This document shows positions 11,677 to 25,791 of a DNA stretch of 64,000 nucleotides, one piece after another. The position numbers and the translations under genes were made by a program. This DNA comes from Dipetalonema caudispina. Lineage: Eukaryota; Nematoda; Chromadorea; Rhabditida; Onchocercidae. The notes under the pieces are model-generated. The model did not search any database, was not told where the DNA came from, and saw only the letters and a list, made by a program, of their open reading frames with translations. Numbering within the stretch: position 1 is the first letter of the stretch; each line of letters opens with the position of its first letter. The stretch spans positions 1 to 64,000 of the forward strand of contig JABVXV010000330.1 in assembly GCA_013365325.1 (NCBI GenBank). Reading direction: 5' to 3'.

Positions 11677-14600
11677 ATGAAAAAAATTCATGTTATTCTT
11701 GCCATATTACTATTTTACCACACCGTGAAAGTGAGGTTTTGGAGAGTTTTTTTTTTTTTTTTTTAACTAACCAAGGGAATAAGTGAAACATTATTTACTT
11801 CGAATGAAGGCTGACATCTTTGAAATCAGTTTAAAATCATATAATTAGACTGAAGTAGTTTAATCTGTTTTAATTTCATTACCATTTTTAGCTAATGGTT
11901 TTAGTAAGTAAAATCTGTGTTTAGACTCATTCCAATTCTTAACACTTCTTATCTCAGATCCTTCTTGCTGAGAAGTTTCGTTTCAAAAAGTTTGCAAGGA
12001 GAATGGTATACATTTCTCACTAGCACTTTATTTAACGAAGAAAAATTTTCGTTGTACTTTTCATAAAATTTTTAAACTCGATAAACTTTTTTAAAATTTG
12101 TCTATCTTTCGGCAGCAGTAGCTGGTTTTTTCTTCATAAAGGATCCTTCTTACATAGAATCAAGTTCTGTTCTTTTCACCATTGTCTTTTTTGACAAATG
12201 CACTTCTGCGGTAATTGTGCACAATCCACAGAAGAGAAGTAAGACGTGTTTTCGAGAATATACTAACCAGAAATGAGTTTCATTACTTCTAAACCGGTTC
12301 CCCTTTTAGAGGAGAGCTCAATGACGCCGTTTACAAGTAAAAGTGCTTTTAGTACTGTAATTAATTAACAGCTCTTTTAGCGTTATAATTAATTAATAAC
12401 TGATACTGATGAAGCATTAATTCATTCATTCAACAATAAGCTGAAAAAATATATATTATTTTTCGCACAATGATTACTTTACGCATTGATTATGTAGATT
12501 ATTTAATTCAATATAAATTTATCTCCAAATGATACTGTAATATACAATCCCGAGAACATTTATTTCTAACTTTCCCTGACATATATCTAAGCAGCACGAT
12601 TAATTTTCTTTGCAGTGCCAGGATTTCTTTTCACTGGTATCACCATTTCTCGGAAGCGCACAAACAGGAACTGATAATGGCAGAAGTTTGATACAGGTAT
12701 TTTCTCGTAATCTATTCAAGTTCAAATTTCAACTTCTTATGACGAAATATCAATTGTTACGTGCCCTTATTTTTTTTCAGAAAATTCTGACATGAATTTT
12801 GCATAATTTTTCTTGAGAATTCTTTCAATTTAAACTATATAAATTATGCTTTATTCGTAGATAATCGCCTTGCTGCATTTCTCGAATGAAAATGAAAAAA
12901 AATATGTCAGCCAAATTTTCATTACTTTAGGAATTTGTTAAGCTTGGCACCGATATTGGCCAAATAGTACTTCATAACCAAAATAGTCAATCAAAATCGC
13001 AGGTTTGTTATGCTCTTTTTTAGTTGAGATTAAGTTGTTTAATCTGATATAGATTCATTTAAGCAACAAGTTATCAGACACAAAAGACTCCTTTACGAGT
13101 CCGATTTTCCAAAGTTTTTGTTGATAATTGAACATGTTGACTCATTAAATGCATTGATAATTAGGAATATTTTCTCAGCTTAATCAAAAATTTAGATCAT
13201 AGAAGACGTTTTAATCTTTGATGTACTATCAGTTCATCATTTTGTGAGCAATCATTTCTTGTGATTCTTGTAGGAACTTCTACTCTCCCATCGCAATCAA
13301 TGGTATTTAGAAAGAAGTTAGATAAAATCCGAATGTTCGCTTGTATCATAATGCACAGTTTGGTTCTTTGCAAAATTATCCTTCTGATCATCATGATTTA
13401 GAAACTTAAATTTAAATCGGTAAATTACCTGTTTCTACCCGTCATTATACAGATCGTTTTTATTTAGAAGCACCAATCATTACTATGCTTATAAGCTCTT
13501 GCACATTCAAAGTTTGATCACTTTGAAATTGCTTCCTTCTTACATCCATCTTTGATGAATGCAATTTTATCGATATTACGAAAATATTGATAATGAAATC
13601 AAACAATTTTACGGGAAAACTAATTGCTCCTAGCACTACATTATGTGATGAAAATACCAGACTATGATAACATATCACATCTACTAACGATAGCACTATA
13701 AACAGGCAGTGGTAACAAATTAAATATATGATAAAGGGATTAGATAAGAATGCTATATTTGAAATTGGAATCTGTCTATATTTCTGTTGTTCATTTTTCT
13801 CAAACTTCCAAAACTTTCAGGATTAAGTTTGGCTTTTCAATTCAGTAATTGATGTAGTTGCAGACGGATGGAATCGATTAAGCTATTAGGAAATCATTTT
13901 CTTTAATCTCATTTACGTCAAGTATCATAAAAAAAGATCCTTGTCAGACATCTCAACACAGTAATGTTGAAGAAGCATGACGAATTATTTCTCAGGAGCT
14001 CTGAACAAAGCTAACGTCGTCTCATATTAATTGGCTAAGACTTGATAACAATTGCAGAGTTATGGTAAAACCGGAAAATACAGGACAGTCTTAGAGAAGA
14101 TGATCATGGTGATTACTAGTGACCTATAGATAGTTCAAAATTTGAAAATTTTTGGAAATTTCTAAAGATGTTCGAACTATTTTTTCTCATTTCATAAAAT
14201 ATCGCAAAAAAAAAAAAAAATTGAATTGAAAACAATAAAGGCAATTTCGTTGTCCTTTTCGGTCTCTCAAACTATACTTGTTCTTCACTCTTTATTAGCC
14301 TCATAAATATCCTGTAGCTTGAAGTGTTCCACTCCGTTCCTCTGATCAGTGTTGCATCATTTCAGTATCTCAAGGATAGCGATTTCAGCGCTAGATGGCT
14401 GCCCTTTTCGATTGTAATCTGCGGTGTTTCTGGTTTCAGGTAGATTTGAGGAATCCGATTGTCACCGGCAGAACGATTAGAACTACTGCTACTAAAAATT
14501 TAAGAGAAAACTTTACTAATCAGTCCATTATTTCATTAGTATCTTTTACAATAACAAATGCATCATTTATTTTTCCTCCAAAGATTAGATTTATCTTTCC

Positions 14601-17600
14601 ATTTTCGAATAACCTTTTCTATGATTTTGTGCAACTTTTGTACAAACTAACTTTCTCCTTCCTTTTTTCCCTGGGACTAAATAAATCTGTCAATTTTATA
14701 GTCAAGGAAAAAGAAATTTTAAGGTTTTAAAACTTAGATACGTTAACGTCTAATTTCGATATTTTTTGATGAAAAGGTTGTCTTCAGAACAAAAATACAA
14801 ACATTGTTGAAGTCTTACTGAGTCGATTGCTCACAAATAAACGGCCACAGTGTAATTTTCTTTTCAGTGTCACGGTCCTCTGAAAGAGTTGTTACAAAAG
14901 GTAATAAAGTTCTAACCAATTGCTAATGATTTTTTCCTCATTTTCAGTCGTTCCAAGCACTACTTCCTAGATTATCAACATCGATTCCACAGATAGCAAC
15001 AACAAGGATGATAGTGGTAACTCCATTCTCGACAAGTACTGATGGAAAGCACAACTATTTTGCAAAAGATTTTCACGGGACTGCACGAGCATTGCCATCT
15101 CCGCTAGGTCATTTTCCACCGAACAACGGTTCGTTAATTTGAAGTGAATTTTTAAAAAATTGTTTTGAGCGATTTGGGAAAGAGAATATATCATGTTATA
15201 TAACTGGTGAAATCGAGATGAGATCTGGGCGATCAAATTTTAATTGCTGAACTTCAATTTATGAACTACAATCCTTATTTTCCACTATCCCAGATAGATT
15301 CCAGATAATTTTCGCTTCTTTCTTAATAGTCTAATCTCAAAAAAATGAATCGTCTTATTCTTTTGTATTTCAGTACCACATTCACTAGAAATTCTGAAAA
15401 ACCAGCTATATTTCGGACAACAACAGCAAAGACAGCAACAACAACAACAACAACAACAGCCTCGTACGTCAACTCGACAAATACTTCAGTTTCATCGAAA
15501 TGCACAACCACAACAACAGTAAGTTTACCCTCAATAATTGCACTTTGCACTTCTTAGGCTTGGATTTTTTCGACTCTATCAGTTGCATAAGTTTTATAAT
15601 AATTAATAGCTTATTTAACAAACACACTAAAGTAAGGAATTTGACGAAGAGATTTCCATTATGAAAGAATACAATCTTTGTATGAACAATATAAGCATTA
15701 CAAGAATATTTTTCAGATCTCTAGCTAGGTTCCAAGCCGTACAGCCTGTATCTATTGATGCAATAAAAGGATCAATAAACTTTGGACAAGAAGTTACTAG
15801 GGCAAGTTCATTTAGTTGACATTTCCTATTTATTGCATTTACCTTAGTCTTAATTTGCTGATTCTAGATTTTCTAGTTATTAGGCGAGATAACTCAATAT
15901 TCGGATGTTCACCGCCAGCAAAATCAAGATTATGGATCAGTACAGAAATTGCTCAATATCTTCTTCAACTCTATGTCTTCCGGTCAAAGTGATAATACTC
16001 GTGGGGTTTGTATTTGCTGAAAGTTCTGAACAAAAAGTTAGGACTTATTAATTTTTAACAGATTACATAATTCAGAAAGTTATATCAAATGATATGATAG
16101 CATGGGATGAAAGTATTTCTAGAAGAATTTTTAGCAACAACTACGGCCATTGAACGATGGAACAGAAATCGGTCGTAACAGACCATTCGCAAAAAATTTA
16201 TTCGAAAGTGATATTGTTTTGACCGTGGCTCAAATGAAAGGGTATAATGTACTTTGTTTTTTTAAATCGATACAGAATTTTGTTTGCGCTTTAAGCTTCT
16301 TCTAGCTCTACTTTCGACGTATTGCATGTCATTTAAATCTCTTGAATAGAAGATAGTAATCTCATATCTACCGATACAATATCCAGCCGTCACCCCAATG
16401 TTGTCACTTGAACCCCTGTCGTCATTCCAACTTCATGTTCGTGACCATGTATTTCAATTTATATTCACGTAATAACTAAACTTGACAGCAAAGGGTCAGC
16501 TCCTTCCATTTTCGCTTCCCTTTTGAAACTGAGCGGGTGAATAAGTGAAGAATAACGAATGAGTACCTCAGAATACACCTTCATGAAGAAGTCAAGGATG
16601 AAATTTTTTCCTTTTAAGAATGTTTTCAACTTCAGTTATCGCAGGATTTCTTTTCTTGAAAGATTTTACAATTAATTGTATTTCTTGGCTTTAAAAATCG
16701 CATGAGAAAATGATTGATAGTCTTTCCTTGGTTAAAATATTTCCTTTTGTTGGAATAAGGATGGTAGACTTCTTTGGGATTATGGTAACATTTTGTTTCG
16801 AAATTCTGATTTTTTGGTTATAAAAAGAATAAAAAAAAATTATTTTCACATTCTTGTAATTTTAAACTGAATTCATTCAAATTCAGAATTGTAATGGATG
16901 GAAAAGAAGAACGGATGGGTAATCTTCGTCGAAGAAATAGACGAAAAGTCATTACAGGGAGCGTTTATCGATGGCCAAAGAATAATAATATACCATATGA
17001 ATTCGCTTCTTCTGATGGTTCATTTCTTTTTCCTTAATATGATTTTGAAATGATTGGAATTAAACTTTAATGTATGCTGTTTCTTGTGGTATACAAATTT
17101 TTTTCTTACTTAAATTTTTTGGAAACGTGGCGTAATACAATACGATCGGCATTGCATTTCTGGCAAAGTGAGACGTGTGTTCGATGGCAGGAAGATGGTC
17201 CCGGGTATGACCGAATAGTTTTCTTTCGTGGAAGCGGGTTCGTATCCAAAAATTTTATACAAGTTTTTAAAGTTTCCAATCGGTATCTTGAATTTATCTC
17301 CGAAATTTGACATTTGATTGATGGATAATACTGGCACTTTACATCACTAGAAGGAGAAATCTAGGAATCTATGAAAGTTTCATTCACTAATTTTTCAATT
17401 TTAATATATATATTCTTCTTAACTCTCCAAAGATGAATCTTCAGCATAAATCCTATTAAGGTGCTATTCGAATGTTGGCAGGACCGGCGGTCGTCAAGAA
17501 ATATCAATTGGTTATGGTTGTGAAGATGTATGCAATGCATTGTGTTTACTTTTTCGTTCTTTTCAAAAAATGAAGAATCTTAGAACAAAAAGAATTTTAA

Positions 17601-19895
17601 TAGCTATTCTTGATGGATGCTTCGTTCTCAAAAAGCGAGAGCATTAAATGATTTGTAAACAGTTGTTTTCTCATGAAGTTTTTGTAAAATAAAGTATAAG
17701 AAAAGAAAGACCAAGGAATGAATTTTATCAATGAGACTAATTATTTATTACTTGCAGCTCGGTATTGTTACTCATGAAATTGGTCATTCGTTAGGTTTTT
17801 GGCATGAACAATCCCGACCAGATCGAGATCAATACATCAAGCTGCAAAATAAATATATTGCTCGTGGTACTGAGGGCAATTTTGTCAAACGGTCCCATAT
17901 GGAAATCGAGAATATGGGAGTGCCATTTGATCTCGGTTCTGTGATGCATTATGGACCAAATGTACATTTACGAACAAACAGTTTTGCACTGAGTAGATCT
18001 ATTTCCCACAATTTCGCAAATCTCTGAACTTTTTTTACACCGTATAGTCTTTCAGGAGTTACAATGCATAAGTTTGTTGAAACAATGTCTTACTTAATTT
18101 AAAGATTTTTCTTAAAAGCAGAATTCAGGCATTCTCTATTGACTTGGATCATGCAACGATTGAGACAGTGGATAAAAGATATAGTCATACGATTGGTCAA
18201 AGATATGGTCCATCATTTATAGATGTAAAACAAATTAACAGACTTTACTGCAATCGTAAGTTTATTCTATTTACTGCATGTGGAATATACATTCATCAAA
18301 ATAGGATAGGATCAGATTTGCTTTTTTTTTTTTAACTGGGATTTAGAGGCAACCGAAATAGTAAATATTGTTGACTCGTCATACACCACTTAAATATTCA
18401 TGCCTTTTTTTCGTTAATTTTCCTTTGGAATTTAAATTAGAATAAAGTTTTTTATAACTATGCTATTTTTAAACGATATGCCAAATTTTACAGATGTATG
18501 TGCAACTTCGCAACTAGCATGCGAAAATGGTGGATATCCTGACCCAAACAACTGCCTATGGTGTAAATGTCCGACTGGATTAGGTGGTCTAACATGTACC
18601 GAAGTCCAACCAAGTATATTAGTTATTTTTTTTAACTATTACTAAAAATTCCTCTCTTTAATTTGAATAAATCTTATAGAGTTAGATTTCGAATTTGAAA
18701 AAAAAAAATCATGTTTTTTCAAAAACAGGAAAGGATGAGAAAAGAAAAACGCTCTTATGTTTACTTTAGGTAGTTGTGGTGCAGAACTTATTGCGACAAA
18801 CGTTTGGCAACAACTCGATTACAAGGGCTCTCAAAAATGTTATTGGAGAATTAGAGTGAATTCATTTTCTTATTTGATAATCTCTTCAAAGGAAAACTTA
18901 CTAACTTCTCACTTTTTTACATCTGTCAACTCAATCGTAATTTGACATCACATTGATAGAAAAAAAATTAAGACAAATTTATTTCATAATTTTTAAATTC
19001 CTAGGCAAATAATGCAAGAATACGAATTAAAATTGAATCGGCAAGTTTTCGATGTGATAGTACATGTCGAGCATATGTGGAAATAAAACATAATTCAATG
19101 TTTGAGCAAACCGGATTCAGGATATGGTTTTTTTTTTTTCAAATTTTATACAGTTCTTTCTTCTCAATGTTTGAATGACAAGTTGGAACACTCATATGCA
19201 TATCTGTTTTGTGTATTTGGAACTTATAAAAATATGATAACTTCATTTCATTTAAGATTTAATAATGGACTTTTGAAATTTAAAACTTATATCTCTTGAT
19301 CACCAGCAAATTTTCCCTATAAATTTTGTTGAAATTTGTTCAGAATTTTAAAAATAAAGATGAACCGTATTGAAATCTTACTTGCCTATTTCGAGAAGTC
19401 TTTTTCCTTTTGGTTTATCATACTTTGCAGTTGTGGGGGTGATGAAGTGAATGTATTATCGGAGCAAGCAGAAGCTGTAGTTATTTTCGATGCTACAGAA
19501 CTCGGCCAAGATGGGTCATTCAGCTTGAGTTATGTCCAAGGTAAGTCCTTCAAATCTTAATTTAAATTAGCAGTCAGCTATGTTTGCGATTATTTTCATG
19601 ACTTGCATGCCTTATATTCTGGTGGAACTCAAATAAGAATGAAGATCGAATTTTTGATCCCAATTTTTAGAATTTTCTAATTGCAGATTCTAGTGAACCG
19701 CTAGCGAAGCCGTTACCACTGAAATGGGTACCAGGAAGTGAAGATCGTTTGTTCCGCGGTCTTCAGATTGATAAGAATGGCGTCATAGAGAAGATTGTTT
19801 TGAATGCAATTCCAAAAATCAGAGATCCACAACGACCAGTCGCATCAATTGCATCTATTGTAACTGATTTCGCTTTAGGAAAAATTTTTGGATAA
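11677..19895 (+). CDS. Secreted astacin metalloprotease with EGF and CUB domains (NAS-33/34-like)
   Basis: Twenty exons give 758 residues: 11677-11730, 12616-12696, 12931-13002, 14440-14538, 14868-14900, 14948-15128, 15374-15518, 15717-15801, 15877-16005, 16135-16241, 16887-17017, 17123-17237, 17461-17527, 17758-17961, 18129-18255, 18494-18613, 18770-18855, 19005-19126, 19431-19540, 19687-19895. A signal peptide ([18 protein letters not shown]) fills exon 1. A propeptide of about 325 residues follows, with a Q-rich stretch (Q189-192, Q194-202), ending at the basic site RRRNRRK near residue 345. The catalytic domain has [12 protein letters not shown] (zinc ligands H439, H443, H449) and the Met-turn SVMHY (M496). 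Next come a six-cysteine EGF module (about 544-583), a CUB domain (about 585-690) with the C-C pair of NAS proteins, and a C-terminal tail; no thrombospondin repeat is visible. Related worm enzymes act in hatching and cuticle processing. The acceptor before exon 12 reads GG, not AG. Confidence 0.93.
15418..15459 (+). repeat. CAA/CAG repeat encoding polyglutamine in the astacin propeptide
   Basis: Four Gln codons, one Arg, then nine Gln codons, mainly CAA. The interruption and mixed CAA/CAG use suggest slow slippage-type growth. It lies before the maturation site, so it would be removed from the active enzyme. Confidence 0.9.
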
Positions 19896-21012
19896 TGAAT
19901 AAACTGAAAAATGTTTTTCTACTTGAAAACGAATTCATCCAGTTACTGATCTTTTGAACTGTGAAGTTAAATTAGTATGAAAGGGATAAAATCTTGAAAA
20001 TTGGAGCCCCTAATTAATACAAGAAGGGAGCGCTCAGTGAGTCTATCAAATTCATAGGCGTATCTTACACAGTTAAATGTGATGAGCTATGATCAATGTG
20101 TATAGTTTAAAAAAATTGATAGATTGGAATACTATAATTTTTTAGTAAATACTTTCTCTATTTCAACATTCGATTTAAAAGATATGAGAATTTTACATGA
20201 GTCTTTTATGGTTTTAGAAGATTAACTGGAATTTGAGGATACCCGATCACTAGGCCTAAGAATATAGTTTTCTAGAATTTCTTGAAAGGAATTGCAGTCT
20301 GTTCCTATGTTGAAAGAGTAAATGCTGAATTTCACTGTATTAATCAAATCGCTGCATATGTAATTTTCGAATCTTATCTGCATAAATATTTCATATATTT
20401 AAATGTATAAATGAAAATAATCGAAATACTATTAGGCGCTTTTTACCACGGCAATAAGAGAAATAAGAAATGATAAACGACAAGCAAATAATGTGTCTCA
20501 TAACTTTGGTACTCTTCAATGAAATATCATTATTTCTGCAAGGTAGCAGCAGTTGTAAAAAGACCGCAAGACTGATTCTACTGGAGGCATCACAAAGATT
20601 TGACACTGACTGAGGAGAAGTTTCCCATGTAAATGAACTTTTGTTGTAGAGCTGAGAGCCCACTTCTTTTATTGCCACATTCTCCTTTACCATCAGTATA
20701 TTTCTTGGGATTAATACCGTCCTAAATGGTACCAACAAATTGATCGTGTCGGGATTTTGTTATTTCGTAGCGCGCCCGAGCTTCTGAATGTCCCGTTACC
20801 CATGTGGTTTCGTTCCCTCTGGGGATTTTTCTTTTGTACTTTTGTGCCGTACTGCTGGTGGATTTGATAGGATGTGTAGTACTACGGGATTAGTTTTTCC
20901 CCGATTAGATACCTCGTAGATACTTGGCTGAGCAATCTCAAAGCATATTTACCTTATCAATCCATTGATTTAATCAGTTCTAGAGATCAAAGCATATGCA
21001 GAGATACGGATA
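19896..21012. other. Intergenic region upstream of the RPRD2-like gene
   Basis: The first part is AT-rich 3' flank of the astacin gene. The segment from about 20740 to 20920 is noticeably less AT-rich than its surroundings and lies just before the next ATG, so it is a reasonable promoter candidate. No gene is supported. Confidence 0.45.
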
Positions 21013-24000
21013 ATGGCACTATCAGAAGAAGTGATCGCACGACGACTTAGGGCCGTTGATCAGAGTTCAGAATCGATTCAGACTACATCCATGTGGATAT
21101 TACATCATCGCGATTTAGCTGCACAATTCGTGAATTGCTGGACTGAAGTATTCAGAACTGGTAAAATTCTTCAGTTTATTATAGTGATTTGGATAGGAAA
21201 TTTCCAGTGGATTCGGTCATGACAAAGGAAGAGTGCCTGGACATTAAGAATTTCGTAGGAGCTTCCAATTTGTTCCCATTGATGAAATTATTATAGAAAC
21301 AATAAATGCTGTTATACGAAGAACTACAAGTTTATGAATATAAATTCGACTGCATTAAATCACTTCGTCTTGCCGACTTACCCTTTTCGGAAGCTTTCAT
21401 CAGTCACAGTCTTTTCCTGATGACTAGATCTTTGACTTTGTTTCGTCCTGTAAGTGAACGTTATAGTGAGAAAAAAGTCTGGCCCAAGACATAACGTAAG
21501 TGATTAAAAGGGCTTTGTTCTCTTTTATTTGCTTTTTTCCGATCCTCTTTTAAAAGATTTTACATTTTCATGCAATTCTTTCCCGATATTTCCAGTTGAC
21601 GTAATCTTAATGCCGTCAGACTTAAGGTACTAATACTATTCTACTGCAATAAAGAGAGGAAGATTGTTACGCATTAGTATCGCCTGTGTTTCGTTCTTTT
21701 CTTTCGCAATTCTTTGTACTTTGAATTCAACGTTTGCAAAGAAGGGTGCATTGGTATTTATTTTTTTTGCTATAAGACAGTTTTAAATCTCAATTTTTTC
21801 AACCTATGAAGCATCATATTGTTTAAAATAGTGCTTCCCTGGTATTCTTGCTTTCTTCGCAATTTCTTTGTAATTTGGGCTCTTGCAGCTGGCGACCCTT
21901 TACAAATTGCTCTGTTCTACGTAGCAAATGATGTTTGCCAGAAAGCGAAGAAAAAGGGCGATTCACATGTCTTACTTCAAGCGTTTGCACCACACTGGGT
22001 CAATGCTATTTCATATTCGAGGTACTTTTATTTTTGAAATAAATTTTAAACAACTTCGACGCTCTTAAAAATATTCGCAAAATAATTGTTTAGTTTTTAA
22101 TAATGTTAGAATCATCAAATTAAAGTTCGAGCATTTTGATATTGTTTTAGATTTACTTTTATTTCGCTCTGTTTCTTACTACGATAAAAATATTAAAGCA
22201 CATTGGATATAACTATTCTAGACTTTTTTAATACATAAATTTGCTTTTTACCATTTTTTTTTAAAGTTGGTCCTATCACATGTACTAATTATATACACTA
22301 TATGGAAAAAATTAGAGTTGCTAGAATTTGTAATCTTATAGTTGTGAAATTCAGCTAATATCTGTCATTTCTCTTCCAATTTTAGAGGTAGTGAAAACGT
22401 TCAGAAAGCTGTTAGTAGAATACTAGATATATTCGAAGAGCGTCAAATTTATTCAAAATCACAGCTTGCTGATATGCGTGCTGCACAGAGTAAGTATTAA
22501 AAGCATTATCGTGTTGTTTTTCAGTATATCGTACTTAGGACGCTTCAATTTTTTGCTTACTGTCAGTAGTTAATTATCATTCAGTAAAGGATATATGGAC
22601 TTATGTGCTTTATTCTGCTTCAAATGACTAATATTGATGTTTGTTATAGGCGATTATAAAACTTTTCTTTCCTCAGCTTATAAAATCAAGACTTTCAGAT
22701 TAGGAATCATTTCTAATAGAATGAAGCCCGTAGAATTTGAATAAATCTTTTAGCTTTTGCATTCAAATTCAATGCACCTTCAAATTTACAAAGTAATTAG
22801 TTCAGATGACAGCAATGAGTTGGAAGATAATACGCTAATTGATTTCGATATTGGATATTTAATACGTGACGTTGAGGGTTATCATAAAGGAAATTTGGTT
22901 ATGGAACGCGCAAGAGATTTACTTTCTAGAAGCGACTTCAATTTTAAGGATAAAATAAAGAGTCGGATGAAAGGTAAAGTAAATTTTCAAATTAGGTTAT
23001 CTTTATGAACTTGTTCTTTTGTCCAATGAATTGTTCAAAAAGTTTATGACTGCTGACATCATATTAAAATGTTAATTCTTAAGCTGTGAAATATCTTCAT
23101 CTATTAAGTCAAATTAAAAATGTATTTTAATGAAATATAAGTAAGAAAACTCTGCGGTTATTTTAAAATTTCAATGAAATTTTTTAGTTCTTTGTGTTTT
23201 ACAGATCGTCGAGATGGTGAAAAGTTCATGGGAGAAATTGAACAGTCTTACACAAAACTAACAGATTTTTTCGGAGCATTAGCAAAACACCGCAAGCGTG
23301 GACAGCATCTACTAGGTGAAATTGAACGGGCGAAACGTTGCTTCACTTTGCAGCTACGAGATGTGACTGTTGTGGAAGATGTACGCAGTTTATTTTTTAT
23401 GATGAATATGATCTTTGAGGAGGAAAAAAATATTGCTGTAGTAATTCAAGTTTTTATTACTGTTTGCATGTTATCGTAAAGCTGGACTCCTATTACAATT
23501 TTTTAAATGGGATTTTAGCTAGCTTTATAATTTTTTTAGGCTTACCAAAAGTTTGGTGCTGGAATCGATGAAGTATGTTCAGAAGTAGAAGAAATGTTAA
23601 AAACAAGTGTTTATCCAGGTGCATCGCCTCCACGTGATGCCCCCTCACCAACAGCTAATGATGATCCGTTCAGGGAGGGCGTCGAAATTGCATTCAAGCG
23701 TAAGTTTTGAAATTTAATTCCTACAATTTCCGTATGTAACCCCATCTTTTTATTTTATAGGATATAACAGTTACATTCAGACTTCTGTCTCTGAATTTTA
23801 AGTTATTTTCATATTTATCCACTATATTCTACATCCTAATTGTAGAAATGAGAGGACCACAATGCGCTTCTAGCTCAGTATTACCACTACCAAAACTGGT
23901 ACCCGCTAAAGAGGAATCTGTTGTTACACCTGGTAAATATTAATTTAATTTTTTTCCGCATCAAGTTTGAAATTCTCTTCATTGCGGATCAAAGTAATTT

Positions 24001-25791
24001 CATTATTTGCTTTTATCCATTTCGTTTTTATTTTAAGAATTTTACAAATAGATGTTAATTTATACAAGATTTCCAATATTCGATGGTTAGAGGAACTTTA
24101 GATTCACTTCAAACCGATCAGTCATTCAGGGGTTCGGCGCATATGTTGAAAATGATAGAAGGAATCCGAGCAAGTGAGGTAACTTTTCATGTTTCTGTTG
24201 TCCTTTTATTTTACGTTCATGTTCCTTAATCAACTCAGAAAATGTTTGAAGCATATAGCAGTATCGAATTATGCCATAATAAGATAAAAAATCGTCATAC
24301 TCTATAGTGCTGGGCTGGTTCGAATACAACAGATCTCATCATTGTAGCTAGCAAGAAATTTTAATGTGGCTGTATTATGTCAGAAAGATCTTAATACCGT
24401 AGGACCGCTTTCTTTCGTATTCGTTATCGCATTTATACTTTTTCCGCCCACTGAACATCTGTTGAGCAATAAATTCTCAGATGGAGATGTATTTTCAGAC
24501 GTCTAGAACAAATTCACCGTCATCAGTTGTATCCGATCCTCGCCTTGCGTCTCATCCACCGTTTCCTTCAGTCATTGGTTGCTTATCATCAACGGAATCT
24601 ACTGCTACAATTGCTAGTTCATCCTTTCCACTACTTTCACAAGCTTCTTCATCCGGTTCGGTATTGTCCTCCGGACCTTCAATTCAACCTCAAGTATCCC
24701 AGATATCACCGTTTCAACTCGTTAATTCTCCACCACTTCCTGGTGTAGCACCGATGCAAGATACGCAGACACCCTTATCAAATGGTAATTTTCCGCAGTG
24801 GATGCACGATTCGTTGTCGAATTTTTCCACATCACTACCCACTGCTGCACCAGTGAGTATGGCGGATGTTGCATCTATTTCTGACACTACAAATTCCTTG
24901 CAAACACCAATTATTTCCAGTCAGCTGCATGGTAGCCAAACAGCAAACACAACGGCAGTTCCTTCTGTTCTTGGAAGTCAACCATCACCGCTAAATACCA
25001 GTCCGCAAATCGGACCATCTCCGCAACCTGCTGCACTTTCTGGAATGTTACCACCACCACCACCGAATGTGCGTCCATCGCTGGAAGTACCATCATTAAA
25101 CAATTTTGTACCTGCCGCAGTGCCACCGTACACTGTGATGTCCGCAACTTCCGTCCCATCACCAACAACAATTCCATTTCCTCCCTGCTCTTTCACTGTT
25201 CCACCCCCAAGAGCTATAGTTGTGCCTCCACCAAATTCCTTGAATATACCTCCACCTAGTGTCATGGACTGTCCACCACCTGGCAGTTTTCCTCTAAGCA
25301 CTTGCAGTTTCTCCCCACCTACTCCCTTGGTTTCATGTACATTTTCTTCGCCATCGCCGTCAAGTTCTAGTTCTACCACAGTAGCTTCTGCCACTGTTCC
25401 AGTTTCCAGAAGGCCGTTAACGAATGGTGGCAATAACAACAGTACTGTCGATCCAGTAAAAGTTAATGGTGATTTACGTCGTGAACCCAGAAAGCACTTC
25501 GAAAATTACGGCACTACATTGGATAGCCGTGGAGACCGTCGGTTATTCGGAGGTTTTCGCGAAGGTGACGACATTGGTCGTGGTGGAAGTCTGCGAGATC
25601 CTCGTGGACGCGATCGAGATCGTGAACGCAATGGTAATCGAGGATTGCAACAGCAGCTTCATAATAACGGTGGTAGGCGTTATTCTAGTGATAATCGTAA
25701 TCGTATGCCTCGTTACAGAGATTATGATGATGATCGTCGCTCTCGACGTTACGAACCACCACGCGATGATTTTAGTCGTAACCGGAGATGA
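21013..25791 (+). CDS. RPRD2-like protein: CID domain, coiled-coil region, Pro/Ser-rich and Arg-rich tail
   Basis: Nine exons, all in phase, give 798 residues: 21013-21160, 21889-22021, 22386-22489, 22806-22973, 23205-23380, 23540-23699, 23846-23932, 24069-24178, 24481-25791. Residues 1 to about 130 form a CTD-interaction domain; FYVANDVCQKAKKKG corresponds to the conserved helix with the F/L-Y-L-A-N-D-V motif, and MWILHHRDLA to helix 2. RPRD proteins bind the phosphorylated C-terminal repeats of RNA polymerase II. The middle (exons 4-6) is helical and charged, as in the RPRD coiled-coil dimerisation region. The long last exon is low complexity: Ser/Pro-rich, several P-P-P runs, then a tail rich in Arg, Asp, Gly and Asn (GRDRDRERNGNRG). 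The length and tail favour RPRD2 over RPRD1. SCAF-type CID proteins are the main alternative, but no RNA-recognition motif is visible. Confidence 0.88.

Noticed and set aside
20391..20738. 115-codon minus frame between the astacin and RPRD2-like genes
   Set aside because: No recognisable motif, no splice partner and AT-driven composition. The length is within chance for this sequence.
24911..25439. Minus-strand Gly/Val-rich frames (88 and 153 codons)
   Set aside because: Antisense of the Pro/Ser-rich exon; reversed CCA/TCC codons read as Gly/Trp/Val and look protein-like.
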